The notes under the pieces: model-generated
Told to the model about the DNA's origin: nothing
What the model saw: the letters and a program-made list of their open reading frames with translations, nothing else
Databases searched by the model: none
Source: Mauremys mutica
Taxonomy: Eukaryota; Chordata; Testudines; Geoemydidae
Reading direction: 5' to 3'
Assembly (NCBI RefSeq): GCF_020497125.1
Contig: NC_059079.1
Span: forward strand, 10,497,553 to 10,561,552
DNA length: 64,000 nucleotides
Part shown: positions 1-19,110 of the stretch, one piece after another
How the letters are laid out: every line of letters begins with the position of its first letter
Position numbering within the stretch: the first letter of the stretch is position 1
Position numbers and translations under genes: made by a program

Positions 1-2405
1 CTCTGTTCTTGGATAATAAACTTACTCTTGTTTTCACTATACATATATCTAAGTGCTGTGTGTTCAGCAGAGCTGTGTTCTAAGGTATAACTAGTAAGCT
101 GTGGGGTACTGTTCCTTTGGAAACAGCAGGCCTAATAATTCTAAGTATTCAGTGAATAAGCAGCTGGACCTTACAGAGAGCGTTCAGAGGACTTGGGAGA
201 TGGGTGTGCCTATTGCTAACCTGCAGAGAGAAAGCGAGGTCTGCAGAGTCCTGGAGGGGAGCACTGCCAGAGGCTAGGGTAGTCAGGGAGCTGATGCACA
301 GGCAAGATTTCCTCATACTAAGGACGAGCGATACCAAGGTGCCTCACACCCCTGGATATGCCCAGGAATCATCAAATTTCATCTGTGAATATTGGATTTT
401 CTGGGTAAAGTTAATTTTCATAATCCTCTTTCATAATATGCAATGTCTAAGAAGATTGGGGAAAATTCCAATATTCATACCTTTTAGTCAATTATTAAAG
501 AACATGGGGGCTCAGTTCTGCATGCCCTTACTCATACAAGAAGTCCCACCAATTCTGTAATTAACAGACATGCAATCCAAGCTGTGTATCCTGAACTGAA
601 GACAAGGAGAGGATGCAGAATGGCACCAAGATCTGCTATCTGATGGTAGAGTTGGCATCTATCAGCATTATCCATCGAATACGATAGCAGGATTGTCTCT
701 GGGTCACTCTGAAGTTTAGAATGTCTGTTGATTCAGTGTGAAGTGATGGAAACAGCTACAAACAGAGCTGAGAGCTCTTTTTGTATAGAATATCACCAGG
801 TTCAATCACCACTGGGATTCGCAGCCTGTTACTGTCCAATATTTAAGTTTTCAGACTTTTTTTTTTGCTTTTTTCACACATTACGAATTACGCCCATACA
901 ACAGCATGGCTTTCACCTATCACTATGCTATTTTTCTATTTAGTGTTAAACAATACATAAGTGTGACTATCCAGGCCTGCAGGCATCTTTGCCATATATT
1001 AAAAATATAACCATACTGCTACAATATATTTCTGTATGGGACTAAATTCTGTTGTCTGTTAAAGTCCCTTTTCTGCAAAAGTATTTAAGTGTGTGTTTTA
1101 CTTTAAGTACATGCTTAAGTCTAGTTCAATGTGACTTAAGCATATGCTTGCTTAAGCATTTTGCCAAATAAGGCTGTAAATATGCAGCAGAAGTCTCTGA
1201 TGTTAATGGGGACAAGACTGGGGCTATGGTGTACATTTAGCTCAAGGGAACCTTACATAAAATATGCAGGGGGATGAGGAGGAGCATTATTTCTTGTAAT
1301 CAAGGATATTTAAATACACATTGAATCAAATTTTTTTCTAGTAAGCAAGGATGACTACATTAATTAACAATAAAATCATCACAGTCTTCCCTCCCTCCTT
1401 TTTAAAAATAGGGACCTATGGAGTTTTAATTCAACTATCAAAAAAGATAACTAGTAATACTAAAACACTTCTTCCCTGTCACTGGAGAACATAGTCAAGA
1501 ACATTGATGCACTGACTGAACCCGCTCCTCATATTCCAGACTTCAGAACAAAGATAGGGAAGTAAAGTAAGGTGGACTGAACAGAGCTGGGGAAAGATAA
1601 ATCCAAATCATGGTATAGTACAGGATGGTCGAACAACTACAGGTTTATTAAGAAAAGCTGAAATCAGTAAATAACGTAAAAAGTAAGATAATATGGCTAG
1701 AAGGATTGAGTCAGAACAAGTGACAAAAGAGGGGAGTGTAGTGGAAGTACAGTTTACTGGAATTTGAACAGTAGTGAGAGAGAAAAACTATAGGATAAAA
1801 CATAAAATACCCACTTGATCACCTATTTACTAGCCATACCCCAATGTGCTTACATTGCATAGTTGTAGGGATGTCAAAATGGGACAATCTGAAGGGGAAA
1901 TTAAAAATTTAATTGAGATTTCATTGAAAGACCCTTTACAAAACCCTTCAACACCAAAGAAATTTAAAAAACTGCCTTAAAACTAACTCAGAATGAACAA
2001 ATCTTCTAAATGAGAATGAGACTTGGCAGGTCTGCTACAACCAGCAATTGGCAGTTTTGAAAAAGAATAAACCTGGCAAGCCCCCTCTTCTCCACTCCCA
2101 GAACATTAACGCATTTCCTACTGTATCAGGGCAGCATTGCAATTGCTCATAATTAATTTATGGCCTGGCACCATAATATCTTGTATGTTTCAGACTCAGT
2201 TCTACCACTCAAGCAATTACTCCTTACCCCGCCCCACCTATGAAATTTACCTAAACAATCAAAATTACTATTTGAATGCATTATTGCAAATATTAAATAC
2301 ATTTCTGGGGTGCGGGGAAGGGACCCTCCTGATTAGGAATTTATTTAGTTATTTATAACAATCATAAAAGTTTAAATACAAACAAAAAGAAAAAAGATGC
2401 CTAAC
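1..2405 (-). other. Presumed intron 1 of TXNDC12-like gene (non-coding)
   Basis: AT-rich DNA with no convincing coding exon on either strand. If the signal-peptide exon at 2406-2502 is real, this stretch is the start of its first intron, read right to left. I looked for the conserved second-exon motif of the family (Gly-Asp-His-Ile-His-Trp) on the - strand and did not see it. The small ORFs here show no family resemblance. Confidence 0.4.
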
Positions 2406-2502
2406 CCTTTCCAAGCCCTTCTCCAGCAGAGGATGTGGTAAGCACCAAGAAAATCAGGCAAAGAAAGAGACTGGAGAGTGCTGTTGCTAATTGAATCTTC
2501 AT
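2406..2502 (-). CDS. TXNDC12: First coding exon of TXNDC12 or a close paralogue (signal peptide exon)
   Basis: On the - strand an ATG at 2502 in good context (ACACCATGA) opens a 33-codon segment. It has a short N-region (Met-Lys-Ile-Gln), a Leu/Phe-rich hydrophobic core, a Thr-Thr-Ser-Ser-Ala-Gly cleavage-like region and then GEGLGKG. A donor (G|GTTAGG) follows at 2405, so the last Gly codon is split in phase 1. Human TXNDC12 (ERp18/AGR1, an ER thioredoxin-fold oxidoreductase) also has a signal peptide, then GLGKG, about 33 residues in. In human the gene is also divergent from BTF3L4. The thioredoxin domain and ER-retention signal would lie left of this window. The signal peptide itself is not similar to the human one, so a tandem paralogue is possible. 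The exon is AT-rich and about 1.3 kb from the CpG island, which is unusual. Confidence 0.55.
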
Positions 2503-3560
2503 GGTGTCTGCTTGGATCCTCGGCAGCACAATGAATACGTCTCGATAGCCACAGTCAGCAAGATCAGATCAGATAAGCTTAGGGGTATGGGGTGTTGGGA
2601 TTTTTTTTTTTAACTCAGGAAGTGATGTTGGGCGGATGTGGGTGGCGCTTCAGAGTCCTGTATCAGGTTAATAATAGAAGGAACAGATCCCCCAAAATCT
2701 GAACGGGAGACTTGGCAAAATTCTTTCTGATCTATAGTTACAGCTCTTCATAGTTGTTTCCAAACTGGCCACTTTCCGACAAGAGACATTGCCGGGGGAC
2801 ATTTAAATAGTAATTTCATATAGATTTGAAAGGGGGAGCTCATTCAATTCACACATGCAAACTAGTTCTGCCGCCAGCCCCTCATGAGTAGTAATATTGC
2901 TCAAATTCAGATTTTGGCTAAAGCTGTAACTGTTACCAGAATGATTTAATGTTTAACTAACCCAGTCTACATATGTCTTGTAGAATTGACAGAGAGTTGG
3001 TCGAAATTGATTGGTTGCTCTTCAGCACCTGCCAGCGAGGGGTGGATTTCAGTGTTATTTTATTCTGTACCAAAAAGATGGAGCGTATATATCACTATGC
3101 TCAAAGTGGAACAATCTTCGGGGTTCGATACATTAATGCGTAGCTGTTTGCAAGCGGAGAAAGTAAAAGATGGATTATCGCAGATCTTGATGTATATGAT
3201 TTACAAATTGGAATCTGTGGGATTTTCCAAGAGCTATCACATTTAAAAAACCTGCTTCTTAAAGTCTGCCTTACTGTACAAATCCTGACCAGCCAGCCTC
3301 TAAAACCTGGAATCCTGAGAACTAGCCCATCAGGCTGCTAACGCTAGTCAGCTGGCGACTGGAATCTATTTAAAACTACATCGGTTTGCAACCCTGATCT
3401 CACTTGTACTGTCCCATTTTGCAAACACCACGGCTTTTTATTTTTTATTTTTTTTTGCAAAAAAAAAACACCCAAACCAAACAAACCCAGGACTTAAGAG
3501 AAAGCAATTTCCTTGCCTACTGCACTGCAGAAATAGACCAATACCCTCCCCCACCCTATG
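2503..3560. other. Divergent intergenic / 5' region between TXNDC12-like exon and BTF3L4 promoter
   Basis: No gene is seen. On the - strand it is either the 5' UTR and promoter of the TXNDC12-like exon or a 5' UTR intron leading back to the shared CpG island. A TATA-like run (TATTTAAATG on the - strand, near 2800-2809) is the only core-promoter candidate I can point to, and it is weak. Confidence 0.3.
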
Positions 3561-3623
3561 CGAGAATAGTCCGTAATAGACTACAGTGCATGGTCCTAAG
3601 GCAGAGCCCTGCAACAAGCTCCT

Positions 3624-3642
3624 CCTACAGCTCCCAGAATGC
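3624..3642 (+). promoter_or_regulatory. ZNF143/THAP11-type site (imperfect)
   Basis: CCTACAGCTCCCAGAATGC agrees with the known ACTACAANTCCCAGCATGC element except at three positions. It points toward the second, better site 39 bp to the right. Confidence 0.6.
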
Positions 3643-3681
3643 ACTACCTCGACCTGGTTCTAGAATCCCTGTACGTGCATT

Positions 3682-3700
3682 GCATGCTGGGACTTGTAGT
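3682..3700 (-). promoter_or_regulatory. ZNF143/THAP11-type site (full match)
   Basis: The - strand reads ACTACAAGTCCCAGCATGC, matching the whole ACTACAANTCCCAGCATGC element. Such sites lie close to transcription starts of many vertebrate housekeeping and divergent genes. Confidence 0.8.
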
Positions 3701-3768
3701 TTCCCCCTGCAGAGTGGGCGCGCAAAGCGAAAGGGAAGAAGAGGAAGCTACCTACAACTTTCCATGTT

Positions 3769-3776
3769 ATGCAAAT
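3769..3776 (+). promoter_or_regulatory. Octamer element ATGCAAAT
   Basis: Exact POU/OCT octamer between the ZNF143-type pair and the YY1-type site, in the proximal promoter. Confidence 0.5.
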
Positions 3777-3839
3777 CACTCGGTGTCCCTTCCAATCGGA
3801 GGTGAGTGGGCGGGGCCCAGGGTCCCGTGGTCCGCGGCC

Positions 3840-3935
3840 TCCTTTCTCTGTGCCCCTCTCGTCTCTTTCCCTGCTTGGCGTGGCCGCCATCTTGTTCTCG
3901 CCGCGTGTTGTCTGCGGAGGGGTTGCCGGACTCAG
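3840..3935 (+). other. BTF3L4: BTF3L4 exon 1 (non-coding 5' UTR), start approximate
   Basis: The segment contains a YY1-type GCCGCCATCTTG (3883-3894), commonly at or just after transcription starts, and ends ACTCAG|GTGAGA, a strong donor at 3936. An earlier alternative donor GGAG|GTGAGT lies at 3801. The 5' end is not fixed by the sequence. The exon has no start codon in frame with the protein, which fits a 5' UTR exon spliced to 6313. Confidence 0.65.
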
Positions 3936-4584
3936 GTGAGAACTTTCTGTTTCCTCCCCTCCTCCACCGTTTCTCTATCCCCTCGTCCCCGCACCGGACC
4001 CTCCCAGCCCCCCCTTCTCTCTGCGGCGCGGCGCGGCCCGGCTCGCAGGGGGGGAGGAGCAGTCGGTGCCGTGAGGGGCATGGGCCTGCCCGCTGCCTGA
4101 AGGGAGCTCGGCTTGTTCTGCGGAGTCTTTCCCCCTCCCCTCAGGGCTGGTCATGGGGGGCGCCCCAGGGGCAGGGACCTTTCCCTCCCTTGGAGCTGGA
4201 TGTGGGGGAGGCGGTCTTCTGCCCGGCCGTAGACCCCATCGGCTCCAGGGTTGGGTATTGGGAGGGCCGCCTCCTTTCCAAGGCAGGGACCCACTGGATA
4301 TTGTGTGGGGTGGGGGTGCTGCTCCCCTTGGCTAGAATCACTTCCTATCTCCTCAGGGCTGGATTTTGTCCCCTTCTCCTTTTCAGGGGCATGCACCTCT
4401 TCTCTCCAGCCCTCTGGGACAATTAATATTGTGGGGATCTCTTCTGCACCCCTTCCCACTGAAAATGATTGGGAATCCCCCCCCTGTAGAAAACGAACAT
4501 CTTCCCCCCCCTTCTTTTCTAGGGCTGGATTGGGGGGGGGGCTGTCTCAGGATATGTCCATTATAGAAACTCCTTCCTGTTAAT

Positions 4585-4806
4585 CAGTGGTTCTCAAACT
4601 TTTGTACTGGTGACCCCTTTCACATAGCAAGTCTCTGAGTGCGACCCCCCAATATAAATTAAACATCCTTTTTTAAATATTTAACACTATTATAAATGCT
4701 GCAGGCAAAGCAGGGTTTGGGGTGGAGGCTGACAGCTCATGACCCCCCCCCTGTAATAACCTCATGACCCCCTCAGGGGTCCTGACCCCCAGTTTGAGAA
4801 CCCCTG
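4585..4806. mobile_element. Non-autonomous hAT element with perfect 8-bp target duplication
   Basis: Starts CAGTGGTTCTCAAACTTTTG and ends AGTTTGAGAACCCCTG, giving imperfect terminal inverted repeats of the hAT type. CTGTTAAT flanks it exactly on both sides (4577-4584 and 4807-4814). At 222 bp it has no coding capacity. Confidence 0.9.
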
Positions 4807-5572
4807 CTGTTAATGTATTTGGAGGCTCAGGGATCTCTTCCCCTCATAAGAATACACTGAGGCTAGCACCTTTCTTTGCCAGTATGGAAGTTGTGAGGGG
4901 TTTCTTTCTTATCTCCTTACTAAACAGTGAAACATTAATGACTTCCTGGGGGCAGACCAGCTAAATGACTCCCAAAATTACTGTATACAGAAGGTGCTGG
5001 GTGCTTTCTCCTTCTGATTATGGCAGTTTTGGTTTTAAGAAAAAACAGTAATCCCATTTCATGCAATGGACACTTTAACTTCATAATGGATGAGTTGAAT
5101 ATCATAGCTCTTTATTATGTGAATGGTGTTGTGAGACAATGGTATTTGCATAGCCTGAATACCTAATAAAACTTATTCATTCAAAAATGTACTGAGATAT
5201 TATTGAACTCTTTGAGATTAATCATGGGAATGGCAACGAAAGCTTACATTTTAAAGCAGTCTTATGAAAGACTTCCTTTTCCAATGTCACCTTGCCACTT
5301 TTACTTTATTAAAGTGCAGTAGTTTTAGAAATGACTGTTGTGAAATGCGTGCTGTTTTAGTAGTAAATTGAGTTGCTTGTCATTCAACTGTATTATAAGT
5401 TTATTGGAGTTAGTGGCGGGGGGAACAAATAGACTGATAGGATGGTAAATTAATATTAAAGTTAGGATAATATGTTAAATGTGACTGAATTTCTTGGCTT
5501 CTGTCAGTTTGTATCAGAATGCCATTCCTTCTGCTAACATATATTTTCTTGTGCATGCTATGTCATTTTGAC

Positions 5573-5926
5573 CAGGGGTTCTCAACCTTTTTCTTTCTGA
5601 GACCCTCCTCCTCCTCCTCTCCCAGCATGCTATAAAAGCTCCACAACCTGCCTGTTCCACAACAACTCTCTTTCTACATATCCAGTAGATTAAAAGCCAG
5701 AGCTAGCATTAGGGGTAGCAAGCAGGGCAATTGCTTGGGGCCCCACGCCACAGGTGGGGCCCGCAAAGCTAAGTTGTTCAAGATTTGGCTTCAGCCCCGG
5801 GCAGTGGGATTCAGGATTCAGCCCCAGGCCCCAGTGAGTTGAACACCAGCCCCGCTCTGGTTTATTTTGGCAGACCCCCCCCCGAAACCTGCTCATGGGC
5901 CCCAGATCCCTGGTTGAGAACCACTG
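5573..5926. mobile_element. Non-autonomous hAT-like element
   Basis: Begins CAGGGGTTCTCAACC and ends GGTTGAGAACCACTG, matching terminal inverted repeats related to the copy at 4585. No 8-bp target duplication is recognisable; a SINE abuts its right end. Confidence 0.7.
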
Positions 5927-5930
5927 AGTT

Positions 5931-6091
5931 AGAATCATAGATTATTAGGGTTGGAAGGGACCTCAAGAGATCATCTAGTCCAACCCCCTGCTCAAAGAAG
6001 GACCAATCCCCAAATCGCCCCCTCAAGGATTGAACTCACAACCCTGGGTTTAGCAGGCCAATGCTCAAACCACTGAGCTATTCCTCCCCTC
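5931..6091 (-). mobile_element. tRNA-derived SINE with CR1-like tail
   Basis: On the - strand: GGGGAGGAATAGCTCAGTGG (A-box region), then GAGTTCAATCC (B box), then a CR1-like tail GGTTGGACTAGATGATCTC ending ATTCTATGATTCT. The tail matches the 3' end of CR1 LINEs, as expected if CR1 machinery mobilised it. Confidence 0.85.
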
Positions 6092-6322
6092 ATGATATGG
6101 CTTACATATAGTATTATCTTTAGATCTTGTTAGCAAATGTTTTTGTTGCTTATGATATTATTTTAAAGGACATTACTATGAACTTGAAAAATTATAATGT
6201 ACATTTAAAATATTTTTAAATAAAGGCAGAGTCATATAAAAATTGAGCTGATTTGTGTAATAAACTTAAAATTTAACATCATGCTAATACAATCAGTATA
6301 CTTATTCTTCAGACACAACATA

Positions 6323-14045
<7,723 letters not shown>

Positions 14046-15720
14046 ATCATTAATAGTTCTGGAAGCTGGCATGGACTAGATTTAAGAAATCAGCTATGTG
14101 GTTCCAAAGTTTTACAGAAACAGAGAACATCACCTGTTAATAGTTCAGTAATATAAATATTTTGTATTTTAATTATGCTGTTTGTTCAGCATTTTCTGTC
14201 AGTTGATTTTGCATTTTGCACTTACTCCCAGGATCTACTTTTTCGGTAAAAAAAATAAGAAATGTCAGTGCAGTTTGAGGGTGTGTGCATGTGCATATGT
14301 GTATGGTGTGGGTGTACATATAGTGGAGAACAAATTGGAGAACAGTTCTATTTAACCTTCCCTTTCCCCTCAGAAGTAGAAGTAAAACAAATCTTTACAG
14401 TTATTACTTTTTATTCCCACCAAATAGTGCACACAAAGTGGTTAAAAGTGAAAGTCTTACTTGTCCACATTTCATTAATTCAAGGCATTCTGCCATTAAG
14501 ACTTGGGTTTAATTTGCTGTTAACTATTGTACTTGCAAATATGTATCTCTTCCATGTTGAAAATGTTCACAAGCTATTTGCTAACAACCTCATGTTGATT
14601 CCAAATGATACCAAAGACAGGATATTTACAGCCTGTTTGGTGTGGTAACATTTTTAAAAATCAGACCTAGAAGAGTTTGCTTATTTTTCTTTTTAAAATT
14701 CCTTTCTCTCGCGCTGTCTCCCTCAACTCCTCCTTTAACTTTAGCCAACTCTATCAGCCTTCATTTCGAGTCCCTTATTATAGAACTGATGTTTGTTCAA
14801 CCCATTCCACATAGACTAAGCAGTATGTTCTCCTCTTGATTATGTGGGTGTACTTCCCAGGAATATTACTTGCTAATTTTAAGAGAAGATTAGTTCTCTC
14901 TACCATCCAGAAGAGCTAGGTCGAGTCAGTTCTTGAACTTGGACATCCAGTTGGTAACAATTCAGTGCATTAGTTTTGCACAATAACATACTGTTGCTTA
15001 AAGGACTTTGTTTGAGCTGTTCCAGTGCCATAACTGTAGCTACTAGGAGCTGATAAGGCACTGTCATTCTCCAGGGCACTAGAAATTAGGAGTGTCTTGC
15101 AGATGATATTTAATGTGAGAGAAAGAGGTCATTGATCATATTGCTGTAGCCTCCTGCTGGGCAGTTTGTGCAATGACTCAAGGGATTTTTTTGGCCTATC
15201 TAACTTTGCCTATAACCTACCTCTAGGTTTGGTGTCATGGCTATAGTAGCTTATTAAAAACCACAAACCTTCCATAGGCATGCAGAGGACTTTGGAAGTA
15301 TCACTGGTATATTGCAGTATTTTCTGAACCTTCTTTCAAAATGCTCAATGTGAATCCCTTTGTCAGAGGCTCTTTAAAGGTGCTTGATGTAACTTGCATT
15401 ACAACATAGTTGGCATCACTGTTAACCTGTGTCAAGGGCAGCTGTGGCTTAGGAAAGCCATTTTTCTCTACATCTATCATCTAAACTATAGCTTAATTCT
15501 GAGACATATCAGCTTTCTACGTAGGTTCATACACTAGATAACTGTAAAATACAAGGCTATCAGTACATGAGAGTTCTAGTGACATCAACGTAAACTGCAA
15601 AAGCAGAGCTCTTGTGGTTTGTCATCTGGACTCAATTTATTTTATAGACTTGTTCAGTTTTCCTGTTATATTTTATATAATACATGGATCTTACTACAAA
15701 ATAAAACAACAATACAAAAG
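14046..15720 (+). other. BTF3L4: BTF3L4 3' UTR (end approximate)
   Basis: AT-rich DNA follows the stop without splice signals or repeats. The first canonical poly(A) signal well placed is AATAAA at 15700-15705; another AATAAA is at 17683-17688, so a longer 3' UTR is possible. Which is used cannot be decided from the sequence. Confidence 0.45.
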
Positions 15721-18700
15721 AGGAAATGTTCCCTCTTGTGTGTCATTTCCTTCTCCCAGTAGCACCTGTTGAGGAACATGTTGATGCAGCTGCTGCTTTA
15801 AATAGCATTACATTCATTGTCATGTTGGATTTGATAACTAACAGGAAAGCTTATTGGATTGGGATAGATCCTCCAATATGTTGAGAAAGCCCTTAGGCTT
15901 CTCACCTTCTCCACCCCTTTTCCCGTTCGTACTAGATGGGACTCCCTTCACTCTCATGGCTACTCCAACCTTCTGCAGATTGTTGCTCTTGGTTAATGAA
16001 AATCTCTTATTCTTTCACACACATACAAGCTGAGCAAACTGCCTCTTCTGGCCCAGTGAGCAAAGAAAGGAGACTAGGAAACAACTTTTCAGCTTTGCAG
16101 TGCACTTCCACTAGTTAAGTGGTATGAATGAAGAACATTTAAAAGTTGCAACTGCACTGACTTTACAAATATCCAGCATATTTTTTCACTACCAATCATT
16201 TAGTTACTGAAAATCCACATATTGTAGTATAAAGCATTGATTTCTGGAATAGCAAGTGTGGTTAAAAAAAATATTTGGAAGAGTAAAAACAGTAAGAATC
16301 TGAGGTAAAAATGATTCGGTAAGTTTGCAATCAGACTTACTGATTCATGCGCAAAAGAGAATCTTTTTAATTTTTGCTATTTGGTCATTGTAACCCTCAT
16401 TGCTTACCAGTGTTTGGAAACCAGCAAACTATATGGGCTATGTAAACATTATTTTTCTTTTTTTACTGTATCCGAAAACTGTTGACCACTTTTGATTTGC
16501 TGCTGAAATGCTAGAGCTTATAGAAATCCATTAAACTGATTTTAATTGAAAGTAACCCACCAAGGCTCTTGTGGAAAATAGCTAGTGTTCCTTTATATAT
16601 AGCTAGGAAATGCCTGGAATAACCTTTGTGCACACAGACAGGGGTATAGAAAATTGTGTGTGTGGTATAAAGGCGCCTAATTTTGAGATGTATGAATACT
16701 ACATTAAAGGTGCCAGGTGTGTGGTTTTCTTTACACTATGGGATCCAGTGTATCCACTTGGAGCCCTGAGGATTTCCTATTTACAACTCATTTCAGTGGT
16801 CCATTCTGAAGGATAACTACACGGGTCTATTTAAGAACCCTGTCATTACTTCCCTTGACCAAGACATTATTGTTGAATTACCTGACACCCCTTTTCTTTC
16901 TTTGTTTAGGCAGACTACAGCACCTGGTAATCTAGATTGCACAAGTCAGTATGTTAACTCAGTTCTCTGCAGGGAGTGAGTTACACGGTTGTGGTGTCCA
17001 ACTCTTGAGAAAACTCCTGTGCTCATGAATCTTCTGCTTCTGGTTGAGAGTTTTGTTGTTGCAGTGAACATAGCTGTAAAAGGTCATGGTGGGGAGGGAA
17101 AGTTGACCTTGAATTGGACTCTGTATTCATGGGATGCTAGGGCAGAGTTTGAAGCATTGGGTTATGTGCTTGCAGTGACCTGAGATGCTCTGTAGATGGG
17201 CTGTTGTGGTTTATACCAGATGAAGCTGTATCAGGGTTGTGGCTTTACTCTTAGATACAATCTCCAGCTTGATTATTTCACTTTATAAGTTGGTGTTTCA
17301 CTGTAGCTAAGTCTGCCCAATAAGGTATGCAATCTTTTGGCCCACCAAAGATGGAAGTGGCCAATTTTTCATTGCTGTGGCTGTTTGGTTGTCAAGTAGC
17401 AGTGAAGCATATAAATGGATCTGAAGGCTAGAAACTGATGTAACAATCTGTGGGCAGATGCCCTTAGTTTTGGGGGATGTTAAAGAGGAGGCAAGTCCTT
17501 GACATCACTCTCCACTTCCCTCCAGCATCATTTCCATTTTGCCTCAGTTCATCTTTATCCCACTGATCTCAGCTAGTCTTTAAGAAAACTGGGAGGTTGT
17601 GTTGTTTACTTTTTGACCTTTCCTAACACACGTTTGTCTACAAGGAAGATAGAGATGCTTCCTTCACTATACTGGGTCTTGAAATAAAAGCATCAAGTCA
17701 TAAAATTACCAAGCTTCAATTAATATATTTCTGTAACAAAATATACAACAGAAGAAAGTTGGCCTCAAATTTTCTTTAAAAAACAATTGTAAATGTAGTT
17801 TGTGCTGAAGGAGCTCTTGTTAGAACAAGTAATTTGGCTCTTGCCACACATACTTTCCATTTGTAATTATAATTGTTCATTTTAATTAGCATAAAATACC
17901 ATTTAGCTTTTCACAGGTTCTTTTTAGCTATTGGAACCCCGTCAGTACATGGCCCAAGCCGGGGAAGCTAATGATCCAACCAGTAGACCAAATTCGGTAA
18001 TGAATCCTGGTCACATCACATGCCACCTGCGGCACATTGCGTGTAAGCATTTAAAAAAAAAAAAGTCCCCACGCATCTGCACATGAGGCATAGCATTTCA
18101 CAGTATAAGCCATTTCATTGAGGGCACAGTTATCAGCCATATAACAGATTTCATTGCTGTCCAAAATGCTACAAAAGGGTTGTTCTTCAACTATTTTTTA
18201 ACAAAAAAAAAACCACCCTTATGCTGTTGACCTTTGATCCTCATGGCCTTTAAAGGATTATATAGTTAATGTTATGTTATGCTGTCCAAAATATTCCTCT
18301 TCTTTGAAATTAGACTTAATCTAATCATCTTAATTTTATTTTACTTTTAAACCATAACAATTGAAATTCGGCTGACATTAAGATTCTGATTTTTAAAGCT
18401 GCAAAAACCAAAGAAATTCTGGTTTAAGGCTGAATCTGTATATACAGGGGCTTAATTGTACTGTATAGGTAGGCAAAGTGTTCTTTCCAAAGTCTTGTCT
18501 CCTGCCTCGAGATTACCTTCAGGACACTTGAATGAGAAGAAAAGGGCATTCATATAAAATGAAGAATTGGAGATGACAATCATCTTTGAAATAATCACTG
18601 AAGAACTGAATATTAAAATCAGGATGAACATGAAGAAGACCAAAATCATGTCAGTTTGAATGTGAAAAAAAACAAAAGATCAAGAAATTATTAAAGCAAG

Positions 18701-18950
18701 AATATTAGGTAAAGAGGTGAATCAAAGCTTGGTGACTCATTTCAAGGAACTTGCATCATTAGGAGGTGCAAGCATGTTCTCTGTTTTAAAAAGATCACAT
18801 AGTACTTGCTCAAAGAAGATTGAAGACTGAAACGATACCAGGAAGGCGGAACAGAAATGTAGGCTGGAAATAGTTGTGCTTTCTATCAAATTAGATAGGA
18901 GGATGATCAAAACTAAACCAAGCGAAGCATTTTGATTACTGAAAGATAAA
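15721..18950. other. Downstream of BTF3L4, no gene recognised
   Basis: May include a longer BTF3L4 3' UTR (AATAAA at 17683). No exon, RNA gene or clear young repeat seen. Confidence 0.4.
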
Positions 18951-18954
18951 TACT

Positions 18955-19110
18955 TAGCACTTATATAGTGGTATGCAACCCCTGTGCTCTCACCAACTTG
19001 GACAGAGTAGATTAATATTTTTTCCATTTCCAGATGAGGGCAGGAATGGTTTCAGAGAGGTTGACTTCCTTAAGGCAAGATAGCACATCAGTGACTTAAA
19101 ACAGGAGTTG
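18955..19110 (-). mobile_element. Probable MIR-related SINE fragment
   Basis: Reverse-strand MIR-like order: ATTTCCAGATGAGGGCAGG, then TTAAGGCAAGATAGCAC resembling the rapidly decaying body of MIR. Divergent. Confidence 0.45.

Larger units (their letters stand above)
3560..4110. promoter_or_regulatory. CpG-rich promoter of BTF3L4, probably bidirectional
   Basis: A local GC- and CpG-rich block inside AT-rich DNA. It holds two ZNF143/THAP11-type elements (3624-3642 and 3682-3700), an octamer ATGCAAAT (3769-3776) and a YY1-type site GCCGCCATCTTG (3883-3894), then a strong splice donor at 3936. This set is typical of TATA-less housekeeping promoters. Divergent transcription toward the TXNDC12-like exon is inferred from conserved gene order. 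Confidence 0.75.
3936..6312 (+). other. BTF3L4 intron 1
   Basis: GTGAGA...TTCAG intron. Contains two hAT-type elements and one reverse-strand tRNA-SINE listed separately; the first 600 bp are GC-rich and belong to the CpG island shore. Confidence 0.8.

Noticed and set aside
2986..3246. 86-codon ORF upstream of the BTF3L4 promoter
   Set aside because: No family resemblance, no splice signals and no CpG promoter of its own; probably chance.
3404..4426. Several overlapping ORFs of 130-206 codons at the first CpG island
   Set aside because: High GC explains them. They cross the probable exon 1 donor and the promoter motifs and match no known protein.
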